A stretch of 64,000 bases of DNA from Microcoleus sp. FACHB-672 (lineage in GTDB: Bacteria > Cyanobacteriota > Cyanobacteriia > Cyanobacteriales > Oscillatoriaceae), in NCBI RefSeq assembly GCF_014695725.1, contig NZ_JACJOU010000010.1:1-64000 (forward strand). The letters are read 5' to 3'. The translations under genes were made by a program, and so were the position numbers. Positions 1-15,054 of the stretch are shown here, piece after piece (position 1 is the stretch's first letter; the number at the start of each line of letters is the position of its first letter). The notes under the pieces are model-generated. The model was given only the letters and a program-made list of their open reading frames with translations, searched no databases and was not told where the DNA came from.

Positions 1-3000
1 TATTGCCAATCAGGATATCATCGTCTTTGCCACCGTGGAGGGTATCATTCCCATCACCACCATCGAGGAGATCATTGCCCACATTGCCGTTGAGGTAGTC
101 GTTGCCATCACCGGCAACAATAGTATCGTTGCCGAGATCACCCAGCAGCAGATCCGCCCCTAGGTTTCCAATAATGAGATCGTTATCTTTGCCCCCAAAA
201 ATGGTGTCATCACCTAAGCCACCATCCAGGGTGTCATTATCGGCATTGCCATTGATATAGTCATTGCCGGCACCGCCAGTAACCGTGTCATTTCCCTGTT
301 CACCAAACAGTAAATCATCTCCATCTTGTCCTAAGACAACATCATTGTCTTTACCGGCAAAGATTACGTCAATATCATTGCCGCCATCGATATAATCAGT
401 GCCGGCATTTCCAAATAAAATATCAATTCCGTCACCGCCAATGAGATTATCATTAGCGCCACTGCCGAATAGCCAATCATCGCCGGCAAAGCCATCAATT
501 ACTTCGGCTGCATTTGTGCCGATGATTGTATCATCCTCTTCACCCCCATTCAGAGTAGATTCAACTTGATTGACATTGGGAATGATGGGGATGCCAAGTG
601 CAAGATTTCCTAGATCTGCAATGCCGAGACTTGGTGTTGCTGTAGGTGCCGGCGTTGGGTTAGGAGCGGGTGCCGGCGTTGGTGTTGGTGTTGGATTAGG
701 TATTGGTGTTGGGTTGGGTGTGGGTGCCGGTGTGGGTGCCGGCGTTGGTGTTGGGTTAGGTGTGGGTGCCGGCGTTGGTGTTGGGTTAGGTGTAGGAGTG
801 GGTGTGGTAGCACTCACCGCCAAGTTAAAGCGCTCACTATTACTCGCACCGGCACTATCTTTAGCCGTTACCAAAATATCAAACGTCGCCGCCGTCCCTT
901 CTGGTGGCGTCCCTGAAATCGTGCGTGTTTGTGCCTCGAAACTTAACCATGCCGGTAAGGGACTACCATCCGCTAGCGTCAACGTATAAGTCAGCGCATT
1001 GCCATCCGCATCAACAAACGTATTTTCCGCGAAGGTATAGCTAAAGAGCGTTCCCGCCGTTGCCTGAGTATCTGAAATTGGTGTTGATACTGTTGGGACA
1101 GTATTTTCCGTTTCGTTAACGGTTAAAGTAAACACATCGCTGACAGAAGCCTCGGCGTCTGATGCGGTTACTTTAATATTAATTGCGCCTAAATTATCCG
1201 CTGCCGGTGTTCCTGAAAACGTGCGCGTTGTTGAGTTAAAGGTTAACCAGCTTGGCAAAATTGAGCCATTTTCTAAGCTAGCGCTGTAAGTTAGGTTATC
1301 ACCATTAGCATCAATGAAAGTATTGTCTGCAACCGTAAAATTAAAGCCAATATTTTGTGTTGCACTTTGGTCATTAATCACCGTTGATAATGTAGGTGAA
1401 TCGTTAGTGGCTGGGATATCCGCTATGGTGAGTGTGGCGCTACGATTAGGTGCTGCGCCTAGATTATAAGCAGCACCGTCGGTGAGGGTGACGGTAACGG
1501 TTTCGTCTGGATCAATAATCCCATCATCAGTGACAACAACATTAATGGTGGCAGTGGTTTCCCCAGCGGCAAAGGTTACAGTTCCTGGTAAAGCAGTATA
1601 ATCGGTGCCATTGGTCGCTGTACCCCCTACTGTGTAAGCAACTGTGATGCCACCATCCGTTGCCGGTGAGGTGAGGGTGAGGGTAAAGGTGCCGACGGTT
1701 CCCGCTTCTGTTGGAGAAGTGCCGGCACTAATGCTGAGGGTGAGGGCGTCGTTTTGGTAGTAGTGAATTATGCCATCCCCTGCCCCAACAAAGGCGTCTA
1801 AATCGCCGTCGCCGTCAATATCGGCAAAGGTGGGGGACGCCAAACCCCCCACATCCGTGAGATTGAAGGGGTTGGTTTGGGGGGCGGCAAAGGCTGGGGC
1901 GCTGGCGGTGCCAGTATTCTGGTAGTAGTACGTGTTGCCGTCATCTGCCCCAACAAAGGCGTCTAAATCGCCGTCGCCGTCGATATCGGCAAAGGTCGGG
2001 GACGCATAACGCCCCACACTGGTGAGGTTGAAGGGGTTGGTTTGGGGGGCGGCAAAGGCTGGGGCACTGGCGGTGCCGATATTCTGGTAGTAGTACGTGT
2101 TGCCGTCACCTGCCCCAACAAAGGCGTCTAAATCGCCGTCGCCGTCAATATCAGCTAAGGTGGGGGACGCATTAGACCCCACAGGGGTGAGGTTGAAGGC
2201 GTTGGCTTGAGGGTTCGCAAAGGCTGGGGCGCTGGCAGTGCCGGTATTCTGATAGTAGTACGTGTCGCCGTAAAGTGCCCCAACAAAGGCGTCTAAATCG
2301 CCGTCGCCGTCAATATCGCCTAAGGTGGGGGACGCATTAGACCCCACATGGGTGAGGTTGAAGGGGTTGGTTTGGGGGGCGGCAAAAGCTGGGGCGCTGG
2401 CGGTGCCGGTATTCTGGTAGTAGTACGTGTTGCCGTCATCTGTCCCAACAAAGGCGTCTAAATCGCCGTCGCCGTCAATATCGGCTAAGGTGGGGGCGGC
2501 GTAAAACCCCACATCTGTGAGGTTGAAGGGGTTGGTTAGGTGAGCAGCAAAGGCTGGGGCGCTGGCGGTGCCGATATTCTGAGAGTAGTACGTGTTGCCC
2601 TCACGTTCCCCAACAAAGGCATCTAAATCGCCGTCGCCGTCAATATCGGCTAAGGTGGGGGACGCATTAGACCCCACATTGGTGAGGTTGAAGGGGTTGA
2701 TTTGAGGGTTCGCAAAGGCTGGGGCGCTGGCGGTGCCGATATTCTGAGAGTAGTACGTGTTGCCGTAAGCGTCCCCAACAAAGGCGTCTAAATCGCCGTC
2801 ACCGTCAATATCGCCTAAGGTGGGGGAAGCCCATTGCCCCACATTGGTGAGGTTGAAGGGGTTGATTTGGGGGTTCGCAAAGGCTGGGGCGCTGGCGGTG
2901 CCGGTATTCTGGTAGTAGTACGTGTTGCCGTCACTTGCCCCAACAAAGGCGTCTAAATCGTCGTCGCCGTCAATATCGCCTAAGGTGGGGGACCCACAAT

Positions 3001-3223
3001 ACCCCTCATTGGTGAGGTTGAAGGGGTTGATTTGGGGGTTCGCAAAGGCTGGGGCGCTGGCGGTGCCGGTATTCTGGTAGTAGTACGTGTTGCCGTCACT
3101 TGCCCCAACAAAGGCGTCTAAATCGTCGTCGCCGTCAATATCGCCTAAGGTGGGGGTGCTCCAATACCCCACATCCGTGAGGTTGAAGGGGTTGGTGAAG
3201 GTTTGTTGGGTGAAATTTGCCAT
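1..3223 (-). CDS. Large secreted RTX protein with FG-GAP/VCBS repeats (3' end outside window)
   Basis: The ATG at 3223 has a good Shine-Dalgarno (GAGGAG) 6 bases upstream, and the frame stays open for about 1,074 codons to the left edge, so the C-terminus is missing. Domain order read from the frame: about nine FG-GAP/VCBS-type units (core [13 protein letters not shown], then [16 protein letters not shown]), one Calx-beta domain, two cadherin-like/putative Ig (CADG) domains ending in LTVNETEN and FNLAVS, a Pro-Thr-Ala linker near 630-810, then RTX calcium-binding repeats of the GGxGxDxL type reaching the edge. No classical signal peptide is visible; RTX proteins usually leave by type I secretion using a C-terminal signal. 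The last third is a close copy of the gene ending at 4201. Adhesin or surface function is an inference. Confidence 0.88.
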   Translation of the reverse strand, partial: MANFTQQTFTNPFNLTDVGYWSTPTLGDIDGDDDLDAFVGASDGNTYYYQNTGTASAPAFANPQINPFNLTNEGYCGSPTLGDIDGDDDLDAFVGASDGNTYYYQNTGTASAPAFANPQINPFNLTNVGQWASPTLGDIDGDGDLDAFVGDAYGNTYYSQNIGTASAPAFANPQINPFNLTNVGSNASPTLADIDGDGDLDAFVGEREGNTYYSQNIGTASAPAFAAHLTNPFNLTDVGFYAAPTLADIDGDGDLDAFVGTDDGNTYYYQNTGTASAPAFAAPQTNPFNLTHVGSNASPTLGDIDGDGDLDAFVGALYGDTYYYQNTGTASAPAFANPQANAFNLTPVGSNASPTLADIDGDGDLDAFVGAGDGNTYYYQNIGTASAPAFAAPQTNPFNLTSVGRYASPTFADIDGDGDLDAFVGADDGNTYYYQNTGTASAPAFAAPQTNPFNLTDVGGLASPTFADIDGDGDLDAFVGAGDGIIHYYQNDALTLSISAGTSPTEAGTVGTFTLTLTSPATDGGITVAYTVGGTATNGTDYTALPGTVTFAAGETTATINVVVTDDGIIDPDETVTVTLTDGAAYNLGAAPNRSATLTIADIPATNDSPTLSTVINDQSATQNIGFNFTVADNTFIDANGDNLTYSASLENGSILPSWLTFNSTTRTFSGTPAADNLGAINIKVTASDAEASVSDVFTLTVNETENTVPTVSTPISDTQATAGTLFSYTFAENTFVDADGNALTYTLTLADGSPLPAWLSFEAQTRTISGTPPEGTAATFDILVTAKDSAGASNSERFNLAVSATTPTPTPNPTPTPAPTPNPTPTPAPTPAPTPNPTPIPNPTPTPTPAPAPNPTPAPTATPSLGIADLGNLALGIPIIPNVNQVESTLNGGEEDDTIIGTNAAEVIDGFAGDDWLFGSGANDNLIGGDGIDILFGNAGTDYIDGGNDIDVIFAGKDNDVVLGQDGDDLLFGEQGNDTVTGGAGNDYINGNADNDTLDGGLGDDTIFGGKDNDLIIGNLGADLLLGDLGNDTIVAGDGNDYLNGNVGNDLLDGGDGNDTLHGGKDDDILIGN
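1758..3204 (-). repeat. Nine tandem 165-bp repeats encoding FG-GAP/VCBS units
   Basis: The string aatcgccgtcgccgtcaata, or a one-base variant, recurs at 1801, 1966, 2131, 2296, 2461, 2626, 2791, 2956 and 3121, exactly 165 bp (55 codons) apart. Each unit encodes a DIDGDGDLD calcium-loop motif followed by a nearly invariant tyrosine-rich stretch. Variation concentrates at three residues after AFVG and two or three residues before SPTL. Units this alike suggest recent expansion or gene conversion. Confidence 0.93.
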
Positions 3224-3408
3224 TTTTAGTTTCTCCTCATTTTGTTATCAGTCATGGGTCAAGTCTGATTGCAGACTTTCTTTGCTAGACCTCGGCTATT
3301 TTTCTGTGCCGGCCTCTCTGTGTTTAAACTTACTTAACTGAGTGCCGAGCTTCACTGCAAAAAGTTAAATAAGGCTCGATTCGGCGTTGGGAAAATTTCC
3401 GCATTGCT

Positions 3409-3633
3409 TCATTCTCCCAAGCAATAGAAAATCAGCGCTTGTTTTTGTTCTGGCGAGATAAAAACAGAATATTCATTGTTTTCGCTTATGGCTTCCAGCA
3501 TCCGCTCAACTAATGCCTCCACAGGAGAAGTCATGCCGGCGTGAAAACGGGGGTTTTGCCGCAATATTGCCGAGAGTAATGTGGAACCCGAACGCGGTAG
3601 TCCAGAAATAAAGTGAATTTGATTCAGCATCAT
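3409..3633 (-). pseudogene. Sulfotransferase, N-terminal remnant
   Basis: From the ATG at 3633 the frame reads MMLNQIHFISGLPRSGSTLL, which holds the PAPS-binding P-loop (GLPRSGSTLL) of the sulfotransferase family. It stops after about 75 residues, whereas the family is near 290 residues. The related copy at 9827-10685 continues as ILSIFSAYYQPQAEQG where this one ends in FYCLGE. The catalytic and C-terminal parts are absent, so it should be inactive. It lies downstream of an RTX gene in the same orientation, as the second copy does, so the two came from one duplicated block. Confidence 0.75.
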
Positions 3634-4155
3634 ATAAAACAAAAATGAGTAACTTGAACAGATGCGAGCCGCCTCAAGAATCGCTACAGTTAAAGCTTTA
3701 TGAACTTTCCACACCGGCAAAATTAAGTGTGAAGAATAATTAACAATTTGTCACCCCTGCAATCTAGATACTCGTGTTAAGGCGCTCTGCTGTATCAAAA
3801 AGCCTTAATAGCTGGGTGAATATCTGCTCAAATGCAGATAAGTATCTGTTTGGGTTTCATCCCAGTAAAAAGAGTCGGTTAGATTGATGGGTGGTGAAGG
3901 CTATGCGAATTCCCTGCCTGTGCAACCCGTAAAGAATAAAATGACGCGAACAAGGCTGGAGAAGTTTCTGAGGTTGAGTTGGGTAGCTGTACCACTGAAG
4001 AAAATCTCCATAACGCATGACACCATTTTTGACAGGCCAACAGTCTCTACTCTAACTAACAAAAACCTGGCTGCCTATACTTGATTATTTTTAATAACAG
4101 TGCATAAATTTATTTTTGCTTCTATTCTTTTGTGGAGTCGGCGCTCAATATAAAA
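3634..4155. other. Non-coding spacer, paralogous to 10686-11210
   Basis: No supported gene. Blocks such as gctcaaatgcagata and agccttaata occur here and at 10845-10890 in the same order, and similarity continues toward the terminator palindrome. The spacer was therefore duplicated with its flanking genes. An imperfect AAGGC/GCCTT inverted repeat lies about 150 bases upstream of the sulfotransferase start in both copies. Confidence 0.5.
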
Positions 4156-4176
4156 GGGTGCGTGAGTCACGCACCC
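4156..4176 (-). terminator. Perfect palindrome, likely terminator of the RTX gene
   Basis: A 21-base self-complementary sequence (arms GGGTGCGTGA and its complement) is followed on the minus strand by TTTTATATTG, just after the RTX stop at 4201. The same palindrome, with one change, occurs at 11211-11231, and a degraded form near 30957-30976, so it is also a dispersed element. Confidence 0.65.
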
Positions 4177-5182
4177 GACTCCTGTTGATTTTGATGTCAA
4201 TTAGATTGTGGCGAAATCACTTGCAGTAATTAAGTTAGGTTGCACACTGGCTAGGGTAGCGAGAAGTTCATCACCGGCACTGATTAAAGTGGTGTTATTA
4301 CCAGCAATAATGGTGAGGTTCTCGAAGGTTAAACCGACAGTTAAACCCAGCAAATCTTCACCATCCGTGAAATCGGCAATCGTATCACTGCCGGCACCGA
4401 CTTTCAGGACAAAGAGATCACTGCCGGCACCACCGATTAAGCTGTCATTCCCCAAATCCCCACCGAGGATATCATTACCATCGCCGCCGATGAGCGTATC
4501 ATCATCCTTACCACCATGGAGGGTATCATTCCCATCACCGCCCTCCAAAAGATCTGCACCTGCGTTGCCGTAGAGTGCATCATTGCCGGCATCCCCGCTT
4601 AGCGTATCATTGCCGGTATTTCCTAACAGGATATCATCGTCTTTGCCGCCGTGGAGGGTATCATTCCCATCACCACCATCGAGGATGTCATTGCCCACAT
4701 TGCCGTTGAGATAGTCGTTACCATCACCGCCAACTATCGTATCGTTGCCGAGATCTCCGAGCAGCAGATCCTCGCCTAGGTTTCCAATAATCAGATCATG
4801 ATCTTTGCCGCCATTGATTGTGTCATTACCATTACCCCCATCCAGGGTGTCATTATCGGCATTACCATTAATATAGTCATTGCCGGCACCGCCAGTAACC
4901 GTGTCTTTTCCCTGTTCACCAAACAGGAAATCATCCCCATCTTGTCCTAAGACAACATCATTGTCTTTACCGGCAAGGATCGTGTCAATATCACTGCCGC
5001 CATCGATATAATCAGCGCCGGCATTTCCAAATAAAATATCAATTCCGTCACCGCCGATGAGATTGTCATTAGCGCCACTGCCAAAGATCCAATCATCGCC
5101 GGCAAAGCCATAAATGACTTCGGCTGCATTTGTGCCGGTGATTGTATCATTCTCTTCGCCGCCATTAAGGCTAGATTCAACT

Positions 5183-9637
<4,455 letters not shown>

Positions 9638-9826
9638 AGTATTGGCTCTTTTCCTTAGAGTTAATTGAATTCCTGCGATGCTTTGCTGTATTAAAAATGG
9701 TTTAACTCCAGAAGCGTTAAATTGGCTTGTTTCCTAGCTCAAAAACTGTGCCTCTGGTAGTAAAACTCAGGATTTTTATCTACTATACAAAGCTTTGACA
9801 AACTTAATCCGTCTGTGGATTGAAGC

Positions 9827-10685
9827 TTAGGGAGTTTGGGGTGCATTTGCTTTGAGTTTGGCTACCATAAGATTGGCTTTGCTATAGCTTGGTTCTGCCC
9901 AAAATGACAGGTTGTTAAATCGCTCAAATAAGTCAGGCGGTAGAATGGTCTGTCTCGGCTGAAATTCAACTTTTTTGCGGATACTGTGCAGCCCTCGTGT
10001 TTTGAGTTTGACATCAAATTCTGCTGCCTCATACTCGACGTTTTCATAATAATGTCCAAAATTTTCTTCCCTAATAAATTGATAAATCAAGGCGATTGTT
10101 TTATCGGGTCTTTGAGTAAATAGCTCGTAATCAATCAGCAGCAGCCGATGCGAATGTTCGCTATAAAATGCTTCTTTGAGGGCAGTATAAGCAAAACCTA
10201 CCAATCTGCCACCTTGAGTTAAGGCTTCAGTTCTGCTATAAACGGTTGCCCGTTCTGTCGCGTTGCAAAATAACCCAGAAACATCAAAAGCATTTTGGCG
10301 AATTAATCGCTCAATGCTGTCCATCACCCAAGCGATATTTCTGACGCAGCAAATAATTTTAGCATCAGGAAATAATTCCGCAATTAAGCTTAATTTCGCG
10401 CACTAAAGTCGGTTGGTATCAAATGGTATCAAAAATAACGCCTTGCTCTGCTTGGGGTTGGTAGTAAGCTGAAAAAATGCTTAATATTAAGGCTTGTTTT
10501 TGTTCTGGCGAGATAAAAACAGAATATTCATTATTTTCACTCATGGCTTCCAGCATCCGTTCAACTAATCCCCCAACGGGAGAAGTCATACCGGCGTGAA
10601 ACCGGGGATTTTGTCGCAGAATTGCAGAGAGTAATGTGGAACCCGAACGCGGTAGTCCAGAAATAAAGTGAATTTTATTAAGCAT
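9827..10685 (-). pseudogene. Sulfotransferase, broken by a 10-bp duplication and a nonsense codon
   Basis: The N-terminal part runs from ATG 10685 (MLNKIHFISGLPRSGSTLLS, with the PAPS-binding P-loop) to VIFDTI, then stops. The C-terminal part resumes in another frame through CVRNIAWVMDSIERL to the end at 9827 (SKANLMVAKLKANAPQTP). On the minus strand the junction reads TGATACCATTTGATACCAAC, a tandem duplication of 10 bases. Removing one copy restores VIFDTNRL, but the next codon is TAG where the family has Trp (LWC). So two separate lesions inactivate it. The original enzyme would have had about 286 residues. It would transfer sulfate from PAPS to an unknown acceptor. It follows an RTX 3' end remnant in the same orientation. 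Confidence 0.8.
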
Positions 10686-11210
10686 AGTATAAAATACGAA
10701 AGAGCAACTTAAACACGGCCTTAACAATCGCCAGAGTTAAAGCTTTGTAAACTTTAATCACCAGCAAAATTAAGTGTTAAGAATGAGCAACAATTGCCCA
10801 CATACGATCTAGGTGATCAGCTTAAGGCGTTCTGCTAGGGCAAAAAGCCTTAATAGCCAGGTGAATATCCGCTCAAATGCAGATAACTATCCGTTTGATT
10901 TCATCAAGTAAAAATAGCCCGGCGGATTGATAAGTAGTGAAGGAAGGCTAATTTTCTGGCAACGCAACCCGTCTTGAAAATGACGGAAACAAGTAATTTT
11001 CAAGGCTGGAGAGGATTATGAAGCTGAGTTCGGTTCTGTAGCATTGAAAGAATTTCCAGAAGATGTGGCACGATTTTGACACGCCTACAATTTCTACTGT
11101 AACTAATAAAAATCTGTCTGTGTAGAGGTAATTATTATTATTAAATAAAATAAATATAAGTTAAAGTTTGTGCTTTTCGTTCTGTTGTAAAGCCGGCACT
11201 CAATATTATA
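10686..11210. other. Non-coding spacer, paralogous to 3634-4155
   Basis: No gene is supported here. Its order of short conserved blocks matches the spacer at 3634-4155, again between a sulfotransferase start and an RTX 3' end. Confidence 0.5.
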
Positions 11211-11231
11211 GGGTGCGTGAGCCACGCACCC
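11211..11231 (-). terminator. Palindromic terminator, second copy
   Basis: This is the GGGTGCGTGA-arm palindrome, one base different from that at 4156-4176. It lies about 90 bases downstream of the RTX 3' remnant, with TATAATATTG after it on the minus strand. Confidence 0.55.
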
Positions 11232-11317
11232 TACTCCACTTGTAGCAGCAAACTTCTCAAGCCCAACCGTCTTATACCTTTTGCCTTACATCTGAGCAAG
11301 GCAGAGGAAATGTGCAA

Positions 11318-11515
11318 CTACACTTGAACAAAATCATTGACAGTGATCAAGCTGGGTTGCACGCCGATTAGTGTGACTAAAAGTTCATCACCGGCAAGAA
11401 TTAAAGTGGCATTATTACCTGCAGTAATCGTGAGATTCTCAAACGTTAAACCGGCACTTAAACCCAGCAAATCTTCCCCATCCGTAAAATCGGCAATAGT
11501 ATCACTGCCGGCACA
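11318..11515 (-). pseudogene. RTX protein, 3' end remnant
   Basis: The minus-strand frame AGSDTIADFTDGEDLLGL through LITVNDFVQV matches the last 65 residues of the RTX gene ending at 4201 (SDTIADFTDGEDLLGL ... LITASDFATI). Homology stops abruptly near 11515; upstream codons (CTSITLSPSF and so on) are unrelated and no repeats precede them. It is the tail of a gene whose body has been deleted and replaced. Confidence 0.75.
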
Positions 11516-11760
11516 AGTGGATATTGTCAGAGATGGGCTAAACGAACTTACCGAGAAATTGAGAGCGGGTGGCCAAAGCGCGTAAATATTTAAAGAGAGC
11601 AGCCTGCCGTTAAGCAGACCACTCTCCCACACAAAGGACAAAATAATGACCGACCAAGATCACCTTAAGCCTACCCGAAGCCTAACACCGCGCTCTGCCG
11701 GCTGTAAAGACGCTACGCTTCCATTAAAAACGGGGTGCCGGCGAACACCCCGAAATCGCT
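11516..11760 (+). other. Unidentified fragments joined to the RTX remnant
   Basis: To the right of the breakpoint the plus strand reads VDIVRDGLNELTEKLRAGGQ-SA then a stop at 11585, which looks like the end of a real helical protein. After a spacer there is AAAGGA, then ATG at 11646 (MTDQDHLKPTRSLTPRSAG), open for about 38 codons. I do not recognise either piece. The arrangement looks like the end of one gene and the start of another, brought in by rearrangement. Nothing is recognised from 11761 to 11892. Confidence 0.3.
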
Positions 11761-11892
11761 GAAATGATAGTTTTGAAAATTGCTTTTTGCCCTTCAAAGC
11801 TATGCACATAAAAAGCTATGGCATGACTAAAAAATCGCTTTTGAGTATTGGGGAAGGAGCTTAATTACTTTTTGAGCAAAAGGCTAGCGATT

Positions 11893-14800
11893 CTATGCAA
11901 TAACCTGGAAGTCGCTGCTAGTTAAGGCTAAGCCTGTTGAGAGGCTGGCAATTTGTACCTGCGCGGCTGCTCCTGTACCATCTGAATCAAAGAAGAGCGC
12001 GCCGTTTGATGAGTTGTAGATGACGCGATGATTGGAATTAGTTGCCCCAACGCCAATGACAAGCTGAGAAGAGAGCAGAGATCCAGGTGTGACTCCTGTT
12101 GTGGTGGTTAAGCTGCCGCCAAAACCGCTGTCTGAAAGTACAATTCTATCTAGTTGTGCCCGATTAAAGTCGGTAATGGTATCACTACCTTCAGTGGCAG
12201 AGTTGAAGGTAAAGTAGTCTGCATCGGCACCTCCAATAAGCGAATCGCTGCCGACACCTCCAGCAAGGGTATCATTTCCTACAGCTCCAGTGAGGGTGTC
12301 ATTTCCTAATAAACCCGAGAGGTAGTTATTGCCGCTATTACCCCATATTCTGTTATTCAGTGCATTGCCATAGCCATAGTAAGCACTGCCTTGAAGATAG
12401 AGATTTTCCACATTAGGGCTTAAGGTGTAGCTGGCAGAAGAGTAGATAATATCTACCCCAGCATTCAGTCCTTCAATAACCACATCAGTGGTACCGTTTA
12501 CATCGTATCTGTCACTACCTAAGCCGCCTTCCATTGTATCGACGCCAGCAGCTCCCCAGAGGTAGTTATTGCCGCTATTACCCCATATTCGGTTATTCAG
12601 TGCATTGCCAAAGCCATAGTAAGCACTGCCTTGGAGATAGAGATTTTCCACATTAGGGCTTAAGGTGTAGCTGGCAGAAGAGTAGATAATATCTGTGCCA
12701 GCATTCAGTCCTTCAATAACCACTTCACTGGTGCTGTCTACATCGTATCTGTCACTACCTAAGCCGCCCTCCATTGTATCAATGCCGACAGCTCCCCAGA
12801 GGTAGTTATTGCCGCCATTACCCCATATTCTGTTATTCAGTGCATTGCCAAAGCCAGAGTAAGCACTGCCTTGAAGTTGAAGGTTTTCTACATTAGGGCT
12901 TAAGGTGTAATTAGCAGAAGAGTAGATAATATCTGTGCCAGCATTCAGTCCTTCAATAACCACTTCACTGGTGCTGTCTACAACATAAGTGTCGTTTCCA
13001 CCACCACCAATGAGTGTGTCACTACCTGCACCACCGTTGAGTATATTGGCTACAGCATTACCTGTGATAGTGTTATTCAGGGTATTGCCCGTACCGTTGA
13101 TGGCTGCTATTCCGGTTAAAGTTAGATTCTCTAGGTTATTTGCCAGTGTCCAAGTTATTGAGGATTGAACTGTGTCTGTCCCTTCACTCAGCGCCTCGGT
13201 AGTGATGTCGCCAGCGTTGTCTACCACATAAATATCATTGCCCAGTCCCCCAATCATGGTGTCTGCACCAATACCCCCATTGAGGGTGTCATTACCTGCG
13301 GTACCGGCGAGTATATTGTTGGCATCAATCGTTGTCGTATTAAGCAGAACAGAGACGGTATTGCCTACCCGGTTTGCCGTCGCCAAGTCGGGCCGGCCAT
13401 CTCCGTTGAAGTCCCCTGAGATAACGGTTTGAGGATTACCCCCCACCGCAAAACTCGTTCCAGGTGTAAAGTTACCCGCGCCATCTCCCAATAACAAAGA
13501 GACGCTACTTGAGTCATAAGCTGACACTGCCAAGTCTAGGTTGCCATCATCGTTAAAGTCTTCCGCAGTGACGGAACGGAGATTGCTCCACGCTCCTGTC
13601 AGGGTGCTAACGCTAAAGTTGCCGGTGCCATCCCCCAAGAGGATCGAGACAGTGCTGCTATTAACAAGACCATTAAGGTTGCGGTTCGCTGTTGCCATGT
13701 CCAGGTTGTTGTCGCCGTTAAAGTCCGCCACGGCAACAGAATAGGGACGAGAGCCGACGGTAATATTGGGGGCAGCGGTAAAGTTGTTGCCGGTTCCATT
13801 GCCTAAACGAACCATGACATTGTTGGTGATTGCGTTGCCAACGCTAATGTCGGGGTTGCCATCGCCGTTGAAGTCCGCTACCGCAACTGGACGGGGACGG
13901 GGTTCAACCATTCCCGGAAGGGGAATGGTTGCGGAAGTGGTGAAATTGCCGGTGCCATTTCCTAAAAGCACGGAAAGGTTGTTGCCGACATTATTGCTGC
14001 TGACGATATCGAGATTGCCATCGCGGTTTAAATCCCCAACTGCGAGGTTGCGAGGACTATCCCCAACACCTAGGGGGGTGGGGGTGAGGGTGAAGTTGCC
14101 GGTGCCATCTCCCAACAGGATAGACAGGTTGTCAGAGGTGCGGTTCGCCGTGGCGATATCGAGGTTGTCGTCGTTGTTGAAATCAGCAACGATAATAGCC
14201 GTGGGATTCGCCCCCACAGGCAGGGCGACAGTAGAGAACGTCGTAAAGCTGCCGGTGCCATCCCCCAAAAGTACGGAAACGTTGTTTGAGGCATCATTTG
14301 CCACAGTGATGTCTAAGTTGCCGTCGCCGTTGAAGTCTCCTTTGGCGAGGTAGTAGGGTGTTGTCCCCACTGCAAAGTTAGTCGCAGGGCCGAAATTAAA
14401 CACGCCTGGGTATGTTTGCAGGACTTGTGGTGTAAATGCCAGAGAAGAAGTAATTTTGCCGATTGCAAAGTCTAGTTTCCAGTCACCCCCTTTTGCTGCG
14501 CTGCCGGTTGGGTTGGTGGAGGCGGCGATTTTTGCACCTGTTAGCTGGTGCAGCCGGCACAGAAGAGAGGCTGAGGGGGTGAATTTTTTAGAGCGGCTAG
14601 ATTTCTCGCCGGCTGCCACGTTGCAACCGTAAATCAGGATTTCAGCGTTATCAGTTAAGGCGGTTTTCCACTGCTGCAACAAGCCGGTGTAATTATTAAG
14701 CGTTTCCAGGTTTAATTCACTGTTGCCTAAATAAAGGCAGCCGGTAGAACCGTGAGAGACAATATGAAGATGGGAAATGAGTGAGCCTGTGAGCGCTTCA

Positions 14801-15054
14801 GTGATTTGCTGGATGCCATCACGGAAGGGGTCAAGAATGAGAACCTCGGCCCCTTTCTGAATGCCGGCTGCTAACAGTTCCCAAGCTTCTACTGTGGTAT
14901 CAATCGCTACCAGCATCCCCCTTGCTAAGATTGCGAAGTTGCTATCGGAGTTTTTCTGAGCTATTTGGATTTCTGTGCCTGGATTGGCTTGATTTTGGCT
15001 GCAATTGGGGGTGATGTTACTGTAGCGGTTAACGGTGGCAGTTTCCATTGTCAT
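11893..15054 (-). CDS. Secreted DUF4347/FG-GAP/RTX protein
   Basis: A complete 1,053-residue protein. Residues about 50-215 form a DUF4347 domain (EVLILDPFRDGIQQI, HIVSHGSTGCLYLG, EILIYGCNVAAG). About seven FG-GAP repeats follow (VADFNGDGNLD, SVLLGDGTGNF), from about 225 to 590, a predicted beta-propeller with calcium loops. From about 600 come RTX-like repeats of the GGLGNDIYVVD / NLENLTLTG type, including three nearly identical 80-residue units. The C-terminus (SDTITDFN, ALFFDSDGTGAA) resembles the terminal module of type I-secreted RTX proteins. ATG 15054 is chosen because the DUF4347 domain begins soon after; an in-frame ATG at 15048 is also possible. It shares domains, not close sequence, with the gene at 5183-9637. 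Likely a surface or extracellular protein; the target is unknown. Confidence 0.88.
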   Translation of the reverse strand: MTMETATVNRYSNITPNCSQNQANPGTEIQIAQKNSDSNFAILARGMLVAIDTTVEAWELLAAGIQKGAEVLILDPFRDGIQQITEALTGSLISHLHIVSHGSTGCLYLGNSELNLETLNNYTGLLQQWKTALTDNAEILIYGCNVAAGEKSSRSKKFTPSASLLCRLHQLTGAKIAASTNPTGSAAKGGDWKLDFAIGKITSSLAFTPQVLQTYPGVFNFGPATNFAVGTTPYYLAKGDFNGDGNLDITVANDASNNVSVLLGDGTGSFTTFSTVALPVGANPTAIIVADFNNDDNLDIATANRTSDNLSILLGDGTGNFTLTPTPLGVGDSPRNLAVGDLNRDGNLDIVSSNNVGNNLSVLLGNGTGNFTTSATIPLPGMVEPRPRPVAVADFNGDGNPDISVGNAITNNVMVRLGNGTGNNFTAAPNITVGSRPYSVAVADFNGDNNLDMATANRNLNGLVNSSTVSILLGDGTGNFSVSTLTGAWSNLRSVTAEDFNDDGNLDLAVSAYDSSSVSLLLGDGAGNFTPGTSFAVGGNPQTVISGDFNGDGRPDLATANRVGNTVSVLLNTTTIDANNILAGTAGNDTLNGGIGADTMIGGLGNDIYVVDNAGDITTEALSEGTDTVQSSITWTLANNLENLTLTGIAAINGTGNTLNNTITGNAVANILNGGAGSDTLIGGGGNDTYVVDSTSEVVIEGLNAGTDIIYSSANYTLSPNVENLQLQGSAYSGFGNALNNRIWGNGGNNYLWGAVGIDTMEGGLGSDRYDVDSTSEVVIEGLNAGTDIIYSSASYTLSPNVENLYLQGSAYYGFGNALNNRIWGNSGNNYLWGAAGVDTMEGGLGSDRYDVNGTTDVVIEGLNAGVDIIYSSASYTLSPNVENLYLQGSAYYGYGNALNNRIWGNSGNNYLSGLLGNDTLTGAVGNDTLAGGVGSDSLIGGADADYFTFNSATEGSDTITDFNRAQLDRIVLSDSGFGGSLTTTTGVTPGSLLSSQLVIGVGATNSNHRVIYNSSNGALFFDSDGTGAAAQVQIASLSTGLALTSSDFQVIA
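12310..13020 (-). repeat. Three 240-bp tandem repeats inside the RTX gene
   Basis: The string ggtagttattgccgc recurs at 12321, 12561 and 12801, exactly 240 bp (80 codons) apart. Each unit encodes one GNNYLWGAxGxDTMEGGLGS / SASYTLSPNVENLYLQGSA block with a few substitutions. Confidence 0.88.

Noticed and set aside
570-989. Gly/Val-rich plus-strand frame ([10 protein letters not shown])
   Set aside because: It is the antisense reading of the Pro-Thr linker of the RTX gene. Similar frames at 5214-5555 and 17706-17888 have the same cause.
1758-3204. CRISPR array
   Set aside because: Regular spacing, but units are 165 bp, in-frame and coding, with no unique spacers.
3884-4084. 66-codon plus-strand frame in the spacer
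   Set aside because: The paralogous spacer at 10920-11120 does not keep the frame.
3720-4100. A riboswitch in the spacer duplicated at 10800-11120
   Set aside because: Blocks are shared, but I could not fit them to c-di-GMP, cobalamin or other known classes; common descent by duplication explains the likeness.
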